Assembly: GCA_903887095.1 (NCBI GenBank) | Contig: CAISOQ010000454.1 | Coordinates: forward strand, 1-5,622 | DNA length: 5,622 bases | Direction: 5' to 3' | Source of the DNA: an uncultured Flavobacteriia bacterium | Lineage (GTDB): Bacteria > Bacteroidota > Bacteroidia > Flavobacteriales_D > Crocinitomicaceae | Made by a program: the position numbers and the translations under genes | Notes under the pieces: model-generated | Seen by the model: only the letters and a program-made list of their open reading frames with translations | Database searches by the model: none | Told to the model about the DNA's origin: nothing | Shown here: positions 1 through 5,622 of the stretch, piece after piece | Layout of the letters: each line of letters begins with the position of its first letter | Numbering within the stretch: the stretch's first letter is position 1

Positions 1-794
1 GCGTTGTTGAAATGATATGATAGTTGTTTTATAGAATTATCATGCAGCACAGAATAATATACCGCAATTGGGGATGGCAAAGTTGTACTTCTTAAACCAT
101 CAACAGTATAACCAGTTAAAATTTTTGCACCTGCTGCAACATCCTCTTCTGTATAATTTGTGTAATCCCCTGCAGCTAATTGGGGTCCTTTTCCAATTGT
201 AAAAAGTTCCAATAATTCTCGTGCATAATTTTCATTCGGGCTATACACATTATTTGTTGCCCCATTTAAAAACAAGAGCATGCAAGGGTCTATAGTAATA
301 TCTTTTACCATTTGACGGAAATTACCTAAGGCATGTGAACGCAACAACATATGGTAATTGTATGTCGCTCGTGAATCAGACGTTGCTGAAGCAGCAAAAT
401 GATTATGCCAAAATAAACACATTTTTTCGGCTATTGACACCTCTAGATTATTCAGTCGTTCCATGACCCAAGCACCTAGTGACTTTAATCTTGCTGTTTC
501 CACATTTTGAGCCGCAATTGTTCCTGAAGGGTAAACACTATTTATCCATGTTGTTCCTATTGGTGAAATTGTTTCAAACGGATCATAGGTTAATGGCTGA
601 TTAATTGGATTAATGGAAAGTAAAGTCGCTACAGTGGCATTCATTCCATTGTTCACAGCATCAAGCATTTGTTGATTTGTGGGCCCCAATAACGTTCTTT
701 TTAGCAAGTGAGCAGCCTCTTCTTTTGTCCATGCTCCACTATAAGGTTGCATACTCAAGGAAACACTCGTTTCCGATAGCTCTTCAGGTTTCAT
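1..794 (-). CDS. DUF1800 family protein, N-terminal part (C-terminus beyond window)
   Basis: The frame is open from an ATG at 794 to the left edge, giving 264 codons and no stop. It is recognisable as a DUF1800 (PF08811) protein: W22-T-K-E-E-A-A-H-L-L-K-R opens the domain, followed by E123-K-M-C-L-F-W-H-N-H-F, N158-F-R, D169-P-C-M-L-L-F-L-N-G, P186-N-E-N-Y-A-R-E-L-L-E-L-F-T-I-G and Y214-T-E-E-D-V with L226-T-G-Y. Family members usually have roughly 450-550 residues, so about half is present. The biochemical role of the family is unknown; DUF1800 genes often sit beside a DUF1501 gene, which would lie left of this window. The start is well constrained: an in-frame stop lies at 819-821 with no start codon between it and 794. 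Met15 is a possible later start. No signal peptide or membrane segment is visible in the first 40 residues. It follows queG after 50 bases and may be read from the same transcript. Confidence 0.9.
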   Translation of the reverse strand, partial: MKPEELSETSVSLSMQPYSGAWTKEEAAHLLKRTLLGPTNQQMLDAVNNGMNATVATLLSINPINQPLTYDPFETISPIGTTWINSVYPSGTIAAQNVETARLKSLGAWVMERLNNLEVSIAEKMCLFWHNHFAASATSDSRATYNYHMLLRSHALGNFRQMVKDITIDPCMLLFLNGATNNVYSPNENYARELLELFTIGKGPQLAAGDYTNYTEEDVAAGAKILTGYTVDGLRSTTLPSPIAVYYSVLHDNSIKQLSYHFNN

Positions 795-844
795 GCATCT
801 TTTGTTTAGAAAAGAAAATTACAAAAAAACAGCTTGTTTATTGC

Positions 845-1780
845 TTAATCTGCTAAATACTTGATATTTCGCTTCAGTCCTTCGTATTTCGTTCGCTTCA
901 CAGGACTCACTTTAAATAATTCATTGAACAGATCCTCCGTCAATTCATGCCATTCATGCTTTTGTAGATTCAATAAATCTTGATGAGGTTCGAATCGAGG
1001 TTCATTATGTGCTTTCGAAAAACGATTCCATGGACAAACATCCTGGCAAATATCACAGCCAAACATCCAATTGTCCATTTTTTGGCGAAATTCAGTTGGC
1101 AATAATGCATCCTTCAACTCAATAGTCAAGTATGAAATACATTTTGATCCATCAACAACATAAGGTTGAACGATTGCATCCGTTGGACATGCGTCAATAC
1201 AGCGAGTGCAAGTGCCACAATAATCTTTAATTGGTCCATCCGGTTCCAATTCAAGGTCAATAATTAATTCTGCAATAAAGAAAAAAGACCCTTGTTCTTT
1301 ATTAATGATATTCGAATGCTTGCCCATCCATCCTGCACCCGATTTTTTTGCCCATGCTTTATCCATGACCGGAGCTGAATCAACAAATGCTCTTCCATGC
1401 ACCTCACCAATTGTCGACTGAATAAACGCAAGCAATTGTTTTAGTTTATCCTTGACAACAAAATGATAATCTTCCCCGTATGCATATTTAGAAATTTTGG
1501 GTGCTGTATCGTCAAGTTGTTTCTTCTCTGAATAATAATTAAATAGCAATGTGATCACACTTTTAGACCCTTCCACTAACAAAGCTGGATTCAATCGTTT
1601 ATCGAAATGATGTTCCATGTAAGCCATTTTCCCTTGGTGAGAATGTTTCAACCATTCTTCCAATTGTTTAGCTTCTTGCTCCAAAAATGTAACTTGTGAA
1701 ATTCCGCAATGAAAAAATCCTAATTCAGATGCTTTCTGTTTAATTGAGTGAGACCGTGTTATTTTTAACAGATTTGCCAT
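845..1780 (-). CDS. queG: Epoxyqueuosine reductase QueG (short form)
   Basis: This cytoplasmic, cobalamin-dependent iron-sulfur enzyme reduces epoxyqueuosine to queuosine at the wobble base (position 34) of tRNAs with GUN anticodons. The 311-residue protein has the N-terminal DUF1730 region (about 15-180) containing V133-D134-S-A-P-V, whose Asp is the proposed proton donor, and K145-K-S-G-A-G-W-M-G-K. A double 4Fe-4S ferredoxin module follows: C188-x2-C191-x2-C194-x3-C198-P, C214, and C242-x2-C245-x3-C249-P, so all eight cluster cysteines are present. The C-terminus carries the typical S292-P-V-K-R-T-K-Y-E-G-L-K-R-N-I. E. coli and Bacillus forms are near 380 residues with an added HEAT-like C-terminal part, which is absent here. 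The ATG directly abuts the ruvB stop codon, and A-G-G-G-T-G-G, about 11 bases upstream inside ruvB, could serve as a ribosome site. It is probably co-transcribed with ruvB. Confidence 0.96.
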   Translation of the reverse strand: MANLLKITRSHSIKQKASELGFFHCGISQVTFLEQEAKQLEEWLKHSHQGKMAYMEHHFDKRLNPALLVEGSKSVITLLFNYYSEKKQLDDTAPKISKYAYGEDYHFVVKDKLKQLLAFIQSTIGEVHGRAFVDSAPVMDKAWAKKSGAGWMGKHSNIINKEQGSFFFIAELIIDLELEPDGPIKDYCGTCTRCIDACPTDAIVQPYVVDGSKCISYLTIELKDALLPTEFRQKMDNWMFGCDICQDVCPWNRFSKAHNEPRFEPHQDLLNLQKHEWHELTEDLFNELFKVSPVKRTKYEGLKRNIKYLAD

Positions 1781-2812
1781 TTAAAATAATCCACCCTGGG
1801 TCCAGCCTAAATCCTTTCCTAAATGACGAAATGCCCTCTCAGTTGCTTTCCTGCCTCGTGGTGTTCGCAATAAAAACCCCTCTTGTATCAAAAAAGGTTC
1901 ATATACTTCTTCCAATGTACCTGCATTTTCACCAATTGCTGTCGCGATAGTTGTTAAACCAACAGGGCCTCCATTGAACTTTTCAATGATGCATTTCAAA
2001 ATACGTATATCCATTTCGTCCAAACCGCTTTCATCAACATTCAATGCGCTAAGTGCAATAGAAGTAATTGCTTCGTCAATAATACCAGTGCCCTTTATCT
2101 GTGCAAAATCACGCACTCTTCGTAGCAGCGCATTTGCGATTCTGGGTGTGCCACGACTTCTACTTGCAATTTTATACGCTGCTTCTTCATCAATAGGAAT
2201 TGACAATAAACCAGATGATCGTTCAACGATAGCAGTAAGCGTTTCGCTATCATAGTATTCCAATCGGGAATTAATTCCAAAACGCGCTCTCAAAGGAGAG
2301 GTTAACAATCCAGAACGAGTGGTGGCTCCAATTAAAGTGAAAGGATTAAGAGTAATTTGAACACTGCGCGCATTTGGACCACTATCGATTAAAATATCGA
2401 TTACGTAGTCTTCCATTGCAGAATATAGGTATTCTTCAACTACAGGACTTAGACGGTGTATTTCATCAATAAACAAAACATCGCCTTCATTTAAGTTGGT
2501 AAGTAAACCAGCCAAATCACCAGGCTTATCCAATACAGGTCCACTTGTTACTTTGAAACCGACACCTAATTCATTTGCAATAATATTTGCCAGCGTTGTT
2601 TTTCCCAATCCAGGAGGTCCATGCAATAATACATGATCTAAAGATTCACCACGTAATTTTGCAGCTTTTACAAAAATTTCTAAATTTTGAACAACAGAAG
2701 GCTGACCTGCAAAATCACTCAACGTTCTTGGACGTAAAACTTTATCATATTCTTGATCAGAATTCTGTGAAGCTTCTTCTCTGTAATCGAATGATTCGTC
2801 CTTATCCGTCAT
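1781..2812 (-). CDS. ruvB: Holliday junction branch-migration ATPase RuvB
   Basis: RuvB is the hexameric AAA+ motor that, with RuvA, drives branch migration of Holliday junctions in recombinational repair; RuvC then cuts them. The 343 residues match the usual family length (about 335-350). A short acidic N-terminal tail (1-22) precedes L26-R-P-R-T-L-S-D-F-A-G-Q. Walker A is G65-P-P-G-L-G-K71-T72 and Walker B is D111-V-L-F-I-D116-E117-I-H-R-L. Sensor 1 lies in G162-A-T-T-R. The arginine finger lies in S172-P-L-R-A-R-F-G, and sensor 2 in G221-T-P-R224. The C-terminal winged helix (about 265-338) contains G281-G-P-V-G-L and E309-like F-L-I-Q-E-G-F-L-x-R-T-P-R-G-R. All catalytic motifs are intact. 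It follows the oxidase genes after a strong terminator, so it probably has its own promoter, and it abuts queG downstream. No Shine-Dalgarno sequence is seen before its ATG. ruvA and ruvC are not in the window. Confidence 0.98.
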   Translation of the reverse strand: MTDKDESFDYREEASQNSDQEYDKVLRPRTLSDFAGQPSVVQNLEIFVKAAKLRGESLDHVLLHGPPGLGKTTLANIIANELGVGFKVTSGPVLDKPGDLAGLLTNLNEGDVLFIDEIHRLSPVVEEYLYSAMEDYVIDILIDSGPNARSVQITLNPFTLIGATTRSGLLTSPLRARFGINSRLEYYDSETLTAIVERSSGLLSIPIDEEAAYKIASRSRGTPRIANALLRRVRDFAQIKGTGIIDEAITSIALSALNVDESGLDEMDIRILKCIIEKFNGGPVGLTTIATAIGENAGTLEEVYEPFLIQEGFLLRTPRGRKATERAFRHLGKDLGWTQGGLF

Positions 2813-2814
2813 AC

Positions 2815-2854
2815 TTACAAAAATACAAAAGCCTTCTGTTAGACAGAAGGCTTT
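2815..2854 (-). terminator. Rho-independent terminator after cytochrome oxidase subunit I
   Basis: The arms A-A-A-G-C-C-T-T-C-T-G (2828-2838) and its exact complement (2844-2854) form a perfect 11-bp stem with a 5-base loop (2839-2843). Read on the minus strand, the hairpin begins about 20 bases after the subunit I stop codon and is followed by a T-rich tail, C-T-T-T-T-G-T-A-T-T-T-T-T-G. On the plus strand the hairpin is followed only by C-T-T-T-G-C, so it should act in one direction. It separates the oxidase unit from ruvB-queG, fitting separate promoters or reduced read-through. Confidence 0.9.
2818..2825 (-). promoter_or_regulatory. Possible Bacteroidota -7 promoter element for ruvB
   Basis: On the minus strand the bases T-A-T-T-T-T-T-G match the Bacteroidota sigma-70 -7 consensus TAnnTTTG exactly. 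They end five bases before the ruvB ATG, so a start of transcription at the usual distance would give a leaderless or nearly leaderless mRNA. A matching -33 element (TTG about 19-21 bases further upstream) is not seen, because that place is occupied by the terminator stem. In such AT-rich sequence the match, part of the terminator T-tail, may be chance. Confidence 0.3.
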
Positions 2855-2875
2855 GCACTATTATTTATGAGACTA

Positions 2876-4705
2876 TTAATGTTCCTCTTCTCCATCGGCT
2901 AATGGAACTGTTTGAGGAATGAAATCTTCCTCAGCTCCCGGCTTAGAATAATCGTAAGGCCATCTGTGCACTGTTGGAAGTTCCCCTGGCCAGTTACCAT
3001 GGATATGCTCTACAGGAGTAGTCCATTCCAGTGTTGTAGAATTCCAAGGATTTTGAGGTGCTTTTGGACCTCTGTAAATACTGTAGAAGAAATTGAACAA
3101 GAATAACAACTGACCTAATGCAGCAAAGATTGCAAATCCTGTAACTATCACATTTAAATCCATAATCATTTCATACGAATTTGTGTCAAACTCATTGTAG
3201 ACTGAATAATCATAGTAACGACGAGGTGCACCAGCTAATCCTACAAAGTGCATTGGGAAGAATACACCATAAGCACCTACAATTGTTATCCAGAAGTGAG
3301 CATATCCTAAGCGTGTATTCATCATTCTACCATACAATTTAGGGAACCAGTGATAAACACCCGCAAACATTCCAAATACAGCTGACATTCCCATTACAAT
3401 ATGGAAGTGAGCTACAACAAAGTACGTATCATGAATAGCTATATCCAATGCTGAATCAGCAAGAATAATACCTGTAACACCACCCGTAATGAATGTTGAA
3501 ACTAAACCTATTGCGAAAAGCATCGCAGGAGTTAGAACCAATGATCCCTTCCATAAAGTTGTTATGTAATTAAACACTTTAACTGCAGATGGAATTGCAA
3601 TCAGTAGGGTAGTGAATACAAAGACACTACCAATAAATGGGTTCATACCTGTTACAAACATATGGTGACCCCATACAATGAAAGATAAGAATCCAATTGC
3701 TAAGATTGATCCAATCATCGCTCTGTATCCAAAAATCGGTTTTCTAGAATTAGTAGCGATAATTTCTGATGATAAACCTAGCGCAGGCAATAATACAATG
3801 TATACTTCCGGGTGACCTAGGAACCAAAACAAGTGTTGAAACAATATCGGTGAACCACCATGGTTTGTTAACATTTCACCTCCCACAATGATGTCAGAAA
3901 GATAAAAACTAGTTCCAGCCAAACGGTCCATAATCAACAACAAAGCAGCTGACAAAAGAACAGGGAAGGAAAGAACTCCCAAGATTGCTGTTACAAAGAA
4001 AGCCCAGATTGTCAAAGGCATTCTAGTCATTGTCATTCCTTTCGTACGCAAGTTAAGCACCGTTACAATATAATTCAATGATCCGATCAATGATCCAGCA
4101 ATGAATATCGCCATTGAAAATAACCACATTGTCATACCTAAACCGTTACCAGAAATTGATTGTGGTAAAGCTGAAAGTGGAGGATAAACCGTCCATCCCG
4201 CCATAGCTGGTCCTGTCTCTATAAACAAAGACACAAACATGATTATAGAAGAAAGACAAAAGAACCAAAACGATAACATGTTCAAGAAACCAGACGCCAT
4301 ATCTCTTGCTCCTAATTGCAAAGGAATCAAAAGATTCGAGAAGGTTCCAGATAAACCTCCAGTTAAAAGGAAGAATACCATTATTGTACCGTGTATAGTT
4401 ACCAAACCAAGGTACATATCCTCTTTCAATACACCACCTGGAGCCCATGTTTCTCCTAAGAAGAATGAAAGGAAGTCCGAACCTTCACCAGGCCATGCCA
4501 ATTGTATCCTAAATAGGATAGATAAAAGCATTGCAACTATACCCATAAAAGTAGCAGTAATTAAAAACTGCTTGCCAATCATTTTGTGATCCTCACTAAA
4601 GATATACTTGGATACAAAACTTTCTTCATGGTGACCGTGATCATGGTGATCATGGTGTCCATGTGCCTCGTGATGTCCGTGTGAATCGTGCGTTACTGCC
4701 GCCAT
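2876..4705 (-). CDS. ctaD: Cytochrome c oxidase subunit I (aa3-type, A family)
   Basis: This is the catalytic subunit (also called coxA) of the inner-membrane proton-pumping oxidase that reduces O2 to water. The 609-residue protein has about twelve hydrophobic segments between residues 46 and 545. Predicted metal ligands by family alignment are H105 and H435 for heme a, H433 for heme a3, and H298, H347 and H348 for CuB, with Y302 positioned for the His-Tyr cross-link in G297-H-P-E-V-Y. The D-channel residues D135, N124, N142 and E300 are present, and so are the K-channel K376 with S373 (Thr in Rhodobacter). E300 places it in the A1 type. H425-D426 and R495-R496 match the Mg/Mn-site and heme-propionate residues. 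The first 28 residues are unusually His-rich (12 His). It starts 25 bases after the subunit II stop and forms an operon with it; no Shine-Dalgarno sequence is seen. A strong terminator follows. Confidence 0.97.
   Translation of the reverse strand: MAAVTHDSHGHHEAHGHHDHHDHGHHEESFVSKYIFSEDHKMIGKQFLITATFMGIVAMLLSILFRIQLAWPGEGSDFLSFFLGETWAPGGVLKEDMYLGLVTIHGTIMVFFLLTGGLSGTFSNLLIPLQLGARDMASGFLNMLSFWFFCLSSIIMFVSLFIETGPAMAGWTVYPPLSALPQSISGNGLGMTMWLFSMAIFIAGSLIGSLNYIVTVLNLRTKGMTMTRMPLTIWAFFVTAILGVLSFPVLLSAALLLIMDRLAGTSFYLSDIIVGGEMLTNHGGSPILFQHLFWFLGHPEVYIVLLPALGLSSEIIATNSRKPIFGYRAMIGSILAIGFLSFIVWGHHMFVTGMNPFIGSVFVFTTLLIAIPSAVKVFNYITTLWKGSLVLTPAMLFAIGLVSTFITGGVTGIILADSALDIAIHDTYFVVAHFHIVMGMSAVFGMFAGVYHWFPKLYGRMMNTRLGYAHFWITIVGAYGVFFPMHFVGLAGAPRRYYDYSVYNEFDTNSYEMIMDLNVIVTGFAIFAALGQLLFLFNFFYSIYRGPKAPQNPWNSTTLEWTTPVEHIHGNWPGELPTVHRWPYDYSKPGAEEDFIPQTVPLADGEEEH
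4628..4690 (-). repeat. His-rich low-complexity segment at the CtaD N-terminus
   Basis: Codons 6-26 of subunit I encode 12 histidines in 21 residues, mixed with Gly, Asp, Glu, Ala and Ser, in patterns such as H-G-H-H and H-H-D-H. The DNA is an imperfect tandem repeat of G-A-T-C-A-T-G-G-T-type units on the plus strand. The segment precedes the first membrane helix and should be on the cytoplasmic side, as the subunit I N-terminus is in this family. Metal binding is plausible from composition but not shown. Confidence 0.75.
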
Positions 4706-4730
4706 CTTGTTATTCTTTTAGTATTAATAA

Positions 4731-5622
4731 TTAATTCATTGCAACACTCGTAGTGTCTTTTGTTACCATTGTAGAATCAGCACCAGCAGCACTTGCAGGA
4801 GCTGGAGCAGCTGCAGCTGCAGCAAAATAGTTGTCTTTAAATGACTTTTTAGAAGCTAACCACTTCTTGTAGTCTTTCTCTTCTAATACAACCACAATCA
4901 TTTTCATTTTGTAGTGAGCTCCACCACAAATTTTGTTACACATTAGTACATAATTAAACTTCGGATTATTCATTCGTTCGCGCATCGCTTTTGTTGTGAT
5001 GTCCGGAGTAAATTTTGTTCTTGTAACCATTCCTGGAACCGTGTTGATTTGTGCACGGAAATGAGGAAAAAATGCAGAGTGAATTACATCCTTAGCACGG
5101 AAGTTAAATTCATATTCTTTATTAACACACAAATAAAGCGTATCTTTTTGAATAATATCGTCCCAAGCTGCTTTGTCTATTTTCGAATCATGACGTCCTT
5201 TCATTTGGTATAACAAACGAATCATTCTTTGCTTGCGAGATAAGTCCAATTCCATTTTTTCACGATCCTCAGGCACCATCATGAGCTTCTTATCATTCAA
5301 TTTGGACTCAAGTGTTTTAATACCATTAGGTCCATTTTCCATAGAAACAATAGCACTATCAATCGTAGCTGCTGTTAATAAACCTAACTCATTATTGTCA
5401 GTTGTCAGTTTGTAATCAAATCGCCCTAATTGGTTGTCTTGACCAGAATAGCGTGCCGTCCAGTCAAATTGTTTTGAAAACAACTCAATTCGGATTGATT
5501 CTTTGGATGCTCCAGATGTGGCTTCATTCCATTTTTTCAATCCTAAAATGATGATCACAGCAAGTACACAAGCTGGAACAACTGTCCATATCATTTCTAA
5601 TTTATTGTTGTGAGGAAAATAC
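4731..5622 (-). CDS. ctaC: Cytochrome c oxidase subunit II (CuA), 5' end beyond window
   Basis: Subunit II (also called coxB) takes electrons from cytochrome c or another donor at its dinuclear CuA centre and passes them to heme a. The frame stays open to the right edge. The ATG at 5594 is internal: the preceding codons read Y-F-P-H-N-N-K-L-E and lead into M-I-W-T-V-V-P, the usual start of the second membrane helix. The true start and helix 1 are therefore outside. Counting that Met as 1, the helix spans about 1-20 and the periplasmic cupredoxin domain follows. CuA ligands are H172, C219, C223, H227 and M230 in C-N-K-I-C-G-G-A-H-Y-K-M. Oddities are a charged insert (about 66-150), Lys221 where most homologues have Glu, Q42-F-D-W instead of Q-W-x-W, and an Ala/Pro-rich tail after 257. 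It lies 25 bases before ctaD, in the same operon. Confidence 0.95.
   Translation of the reverse strand, partial: YFPHNNKLEMIWTVVPACVLAVIIILGLKKWNEATSGASKESIRIELFSKQFDWTARYSGQDNQLGRFDYKLTTDNNELGLLTAATIDSAIVSMENGPNGIKTLESKLNDKKLMMVPEDREKMELDLSRKQRMIRLLYQMKGRHDSKIDKAAWDDIIQKDTLYLCVNKEYEFNFRAKDVIHSAFFPHFRAQINTVPGMVTRTKFTPDITTKAMRERMNNPKFNYVLMCNKICGGAHYKMKMIVVVLEEKDYKKWLASKKSFKDNYFAAAAAAPAPASAAGADSTMVTKDTTSVAMN
4782..4823 (-). repeat. Ala/Pro-rich low-complexity tail of subunit II
   Basis: Residues 258-271 (counted from the internal Met at 5594) are almost only Ala and Pro, plus one Ser and one Gly. They are encoded largely by repeated GCT and GCA codons, with a C-T-G-C-A-G-C-T-G-C-A-G run on the DNA. 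The stretch links the CuA domain to a Thr/Ser-rich end and should lie in the periplasm as a flexible tail. The tandem codons could vary in number between strains by slippage. Confidence 0.7.

Noticed and set aside
812..829. Possible promoter for the DUF1800 gene (T-A-A-T-T-T-T-C on the minus strand)
   Set aside because: It misses the final G of the -7 consensus and has no properly spaced TTG; such matches are expected by chance in this AT-rich gap.
823..839. Possible terminator between queG and the DUF1800 gene
   Set aside because: The minus strand has A-A-A-C-A and T-G-T-T-T arms with a 3-base loop running into seven T, but a 5-bp AT-rich stem is too weak to call.
1744..2255. Open frames on the plus strand at 1744-1950 and 1974-2255, and a minus-strand frame at 2095-2280
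   Set aside because: They lie wholly or almost wholly within ruvB, which is unmistakable in its own frame, and their translations resemble no family.
2587..3106. Plus-strand open frames at 2587-2922 and 2912-3106
   Set aside because: They are antisense to ruvB and ctaD; the first runs straight through the terminator hairpin. No recognisable domain.
4146..4589. Open frames at 4146-4448 (minus) and 4239-4589 (plus) within ctaD
   Set aside because: The region encodes conserved membrane helices of subunit I in another frame; these are shadows.
5233..5415. Plus-strand open frame opposite the subunit II insert
   Set aside because: Antisense to a clear gene, short, with no recognisable motif.
5592..5594. 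ATG at 5594 as the start of subunit II
   Set aside because: The frame continues upstream to the edge with codons matching the conserved approach to membrane helix 2, and this start would remove helix 1.
1..5622. Mobile elements, CRISPR arrays, tRNA or rRNA genes, riboswitches, defence systems
   Set aside because: Nearly all bases are covered by five recognisable genes on one strand, and gaps are 65 bases or less; I saw no direct or inverted repeats beyond those listed.

Overview
The window looks like ordinary core chromosome of an AT-rich member of the Bacteroidota, most likely Flavobacteriales. This rests on recalled family resemblance, not on a search. The clues are a His-rich CoxA N-terminus, the CoxB copper motif C-N-K-I-C-G-G-A-H-Y-K-M, a short QueG, a DUF1800 protein, and start codons mostly without a clear Shine-Dalgarno sequence. 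All five genes lie on the minus strand, so they read from right to left.

Reading in the direction of transcription, the right end (4731-5622) holds subunit II of an aa3-type cytochrome c oxidase, cut by the window edge so that its N-terminus and first membrane helix are missing. It is followed after 25 bases by complete subunit I (2876-4705). Together they form the catalytic core that carries electrons from CuA to heme a and then to the heme a3-CuB centre, where O2 is reduced. A perfect 11-bp hairpin with a T-rich tail (2815-2854) ends this unit.

A second group begins directly after the terminator. It contains ruvB (1781-2812, Holliday-junction branch-migration motor) and, with no gap at all, queG (845-1780, last step of queuosine synthesis in tRNA). 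After a 50-base gap comes the first 264 codons of a DUF1800 protein of unknown function (1-794), which runs off the left edge. No functional link between ruvB and queG is known to me; their junction suggests co-transcription only.

There is no non-coding stretch above about 65 bases. I saw no mobile element, CRISPR array, tRNA, rRNA or attachment site, and no sign of a novel multi-gene system. The points most worth a second look are departures from the textbook oxidase in subunit II (a Lys at the usual Mg/Mn-ligand Glu position, a long charged insert, a Phe in the usual Q-W-x-W motif), the His-rich N-terminus of subunit I, and a Bacteroidota-like -7 element inside the terminator tail that could make ruvB leaderless.
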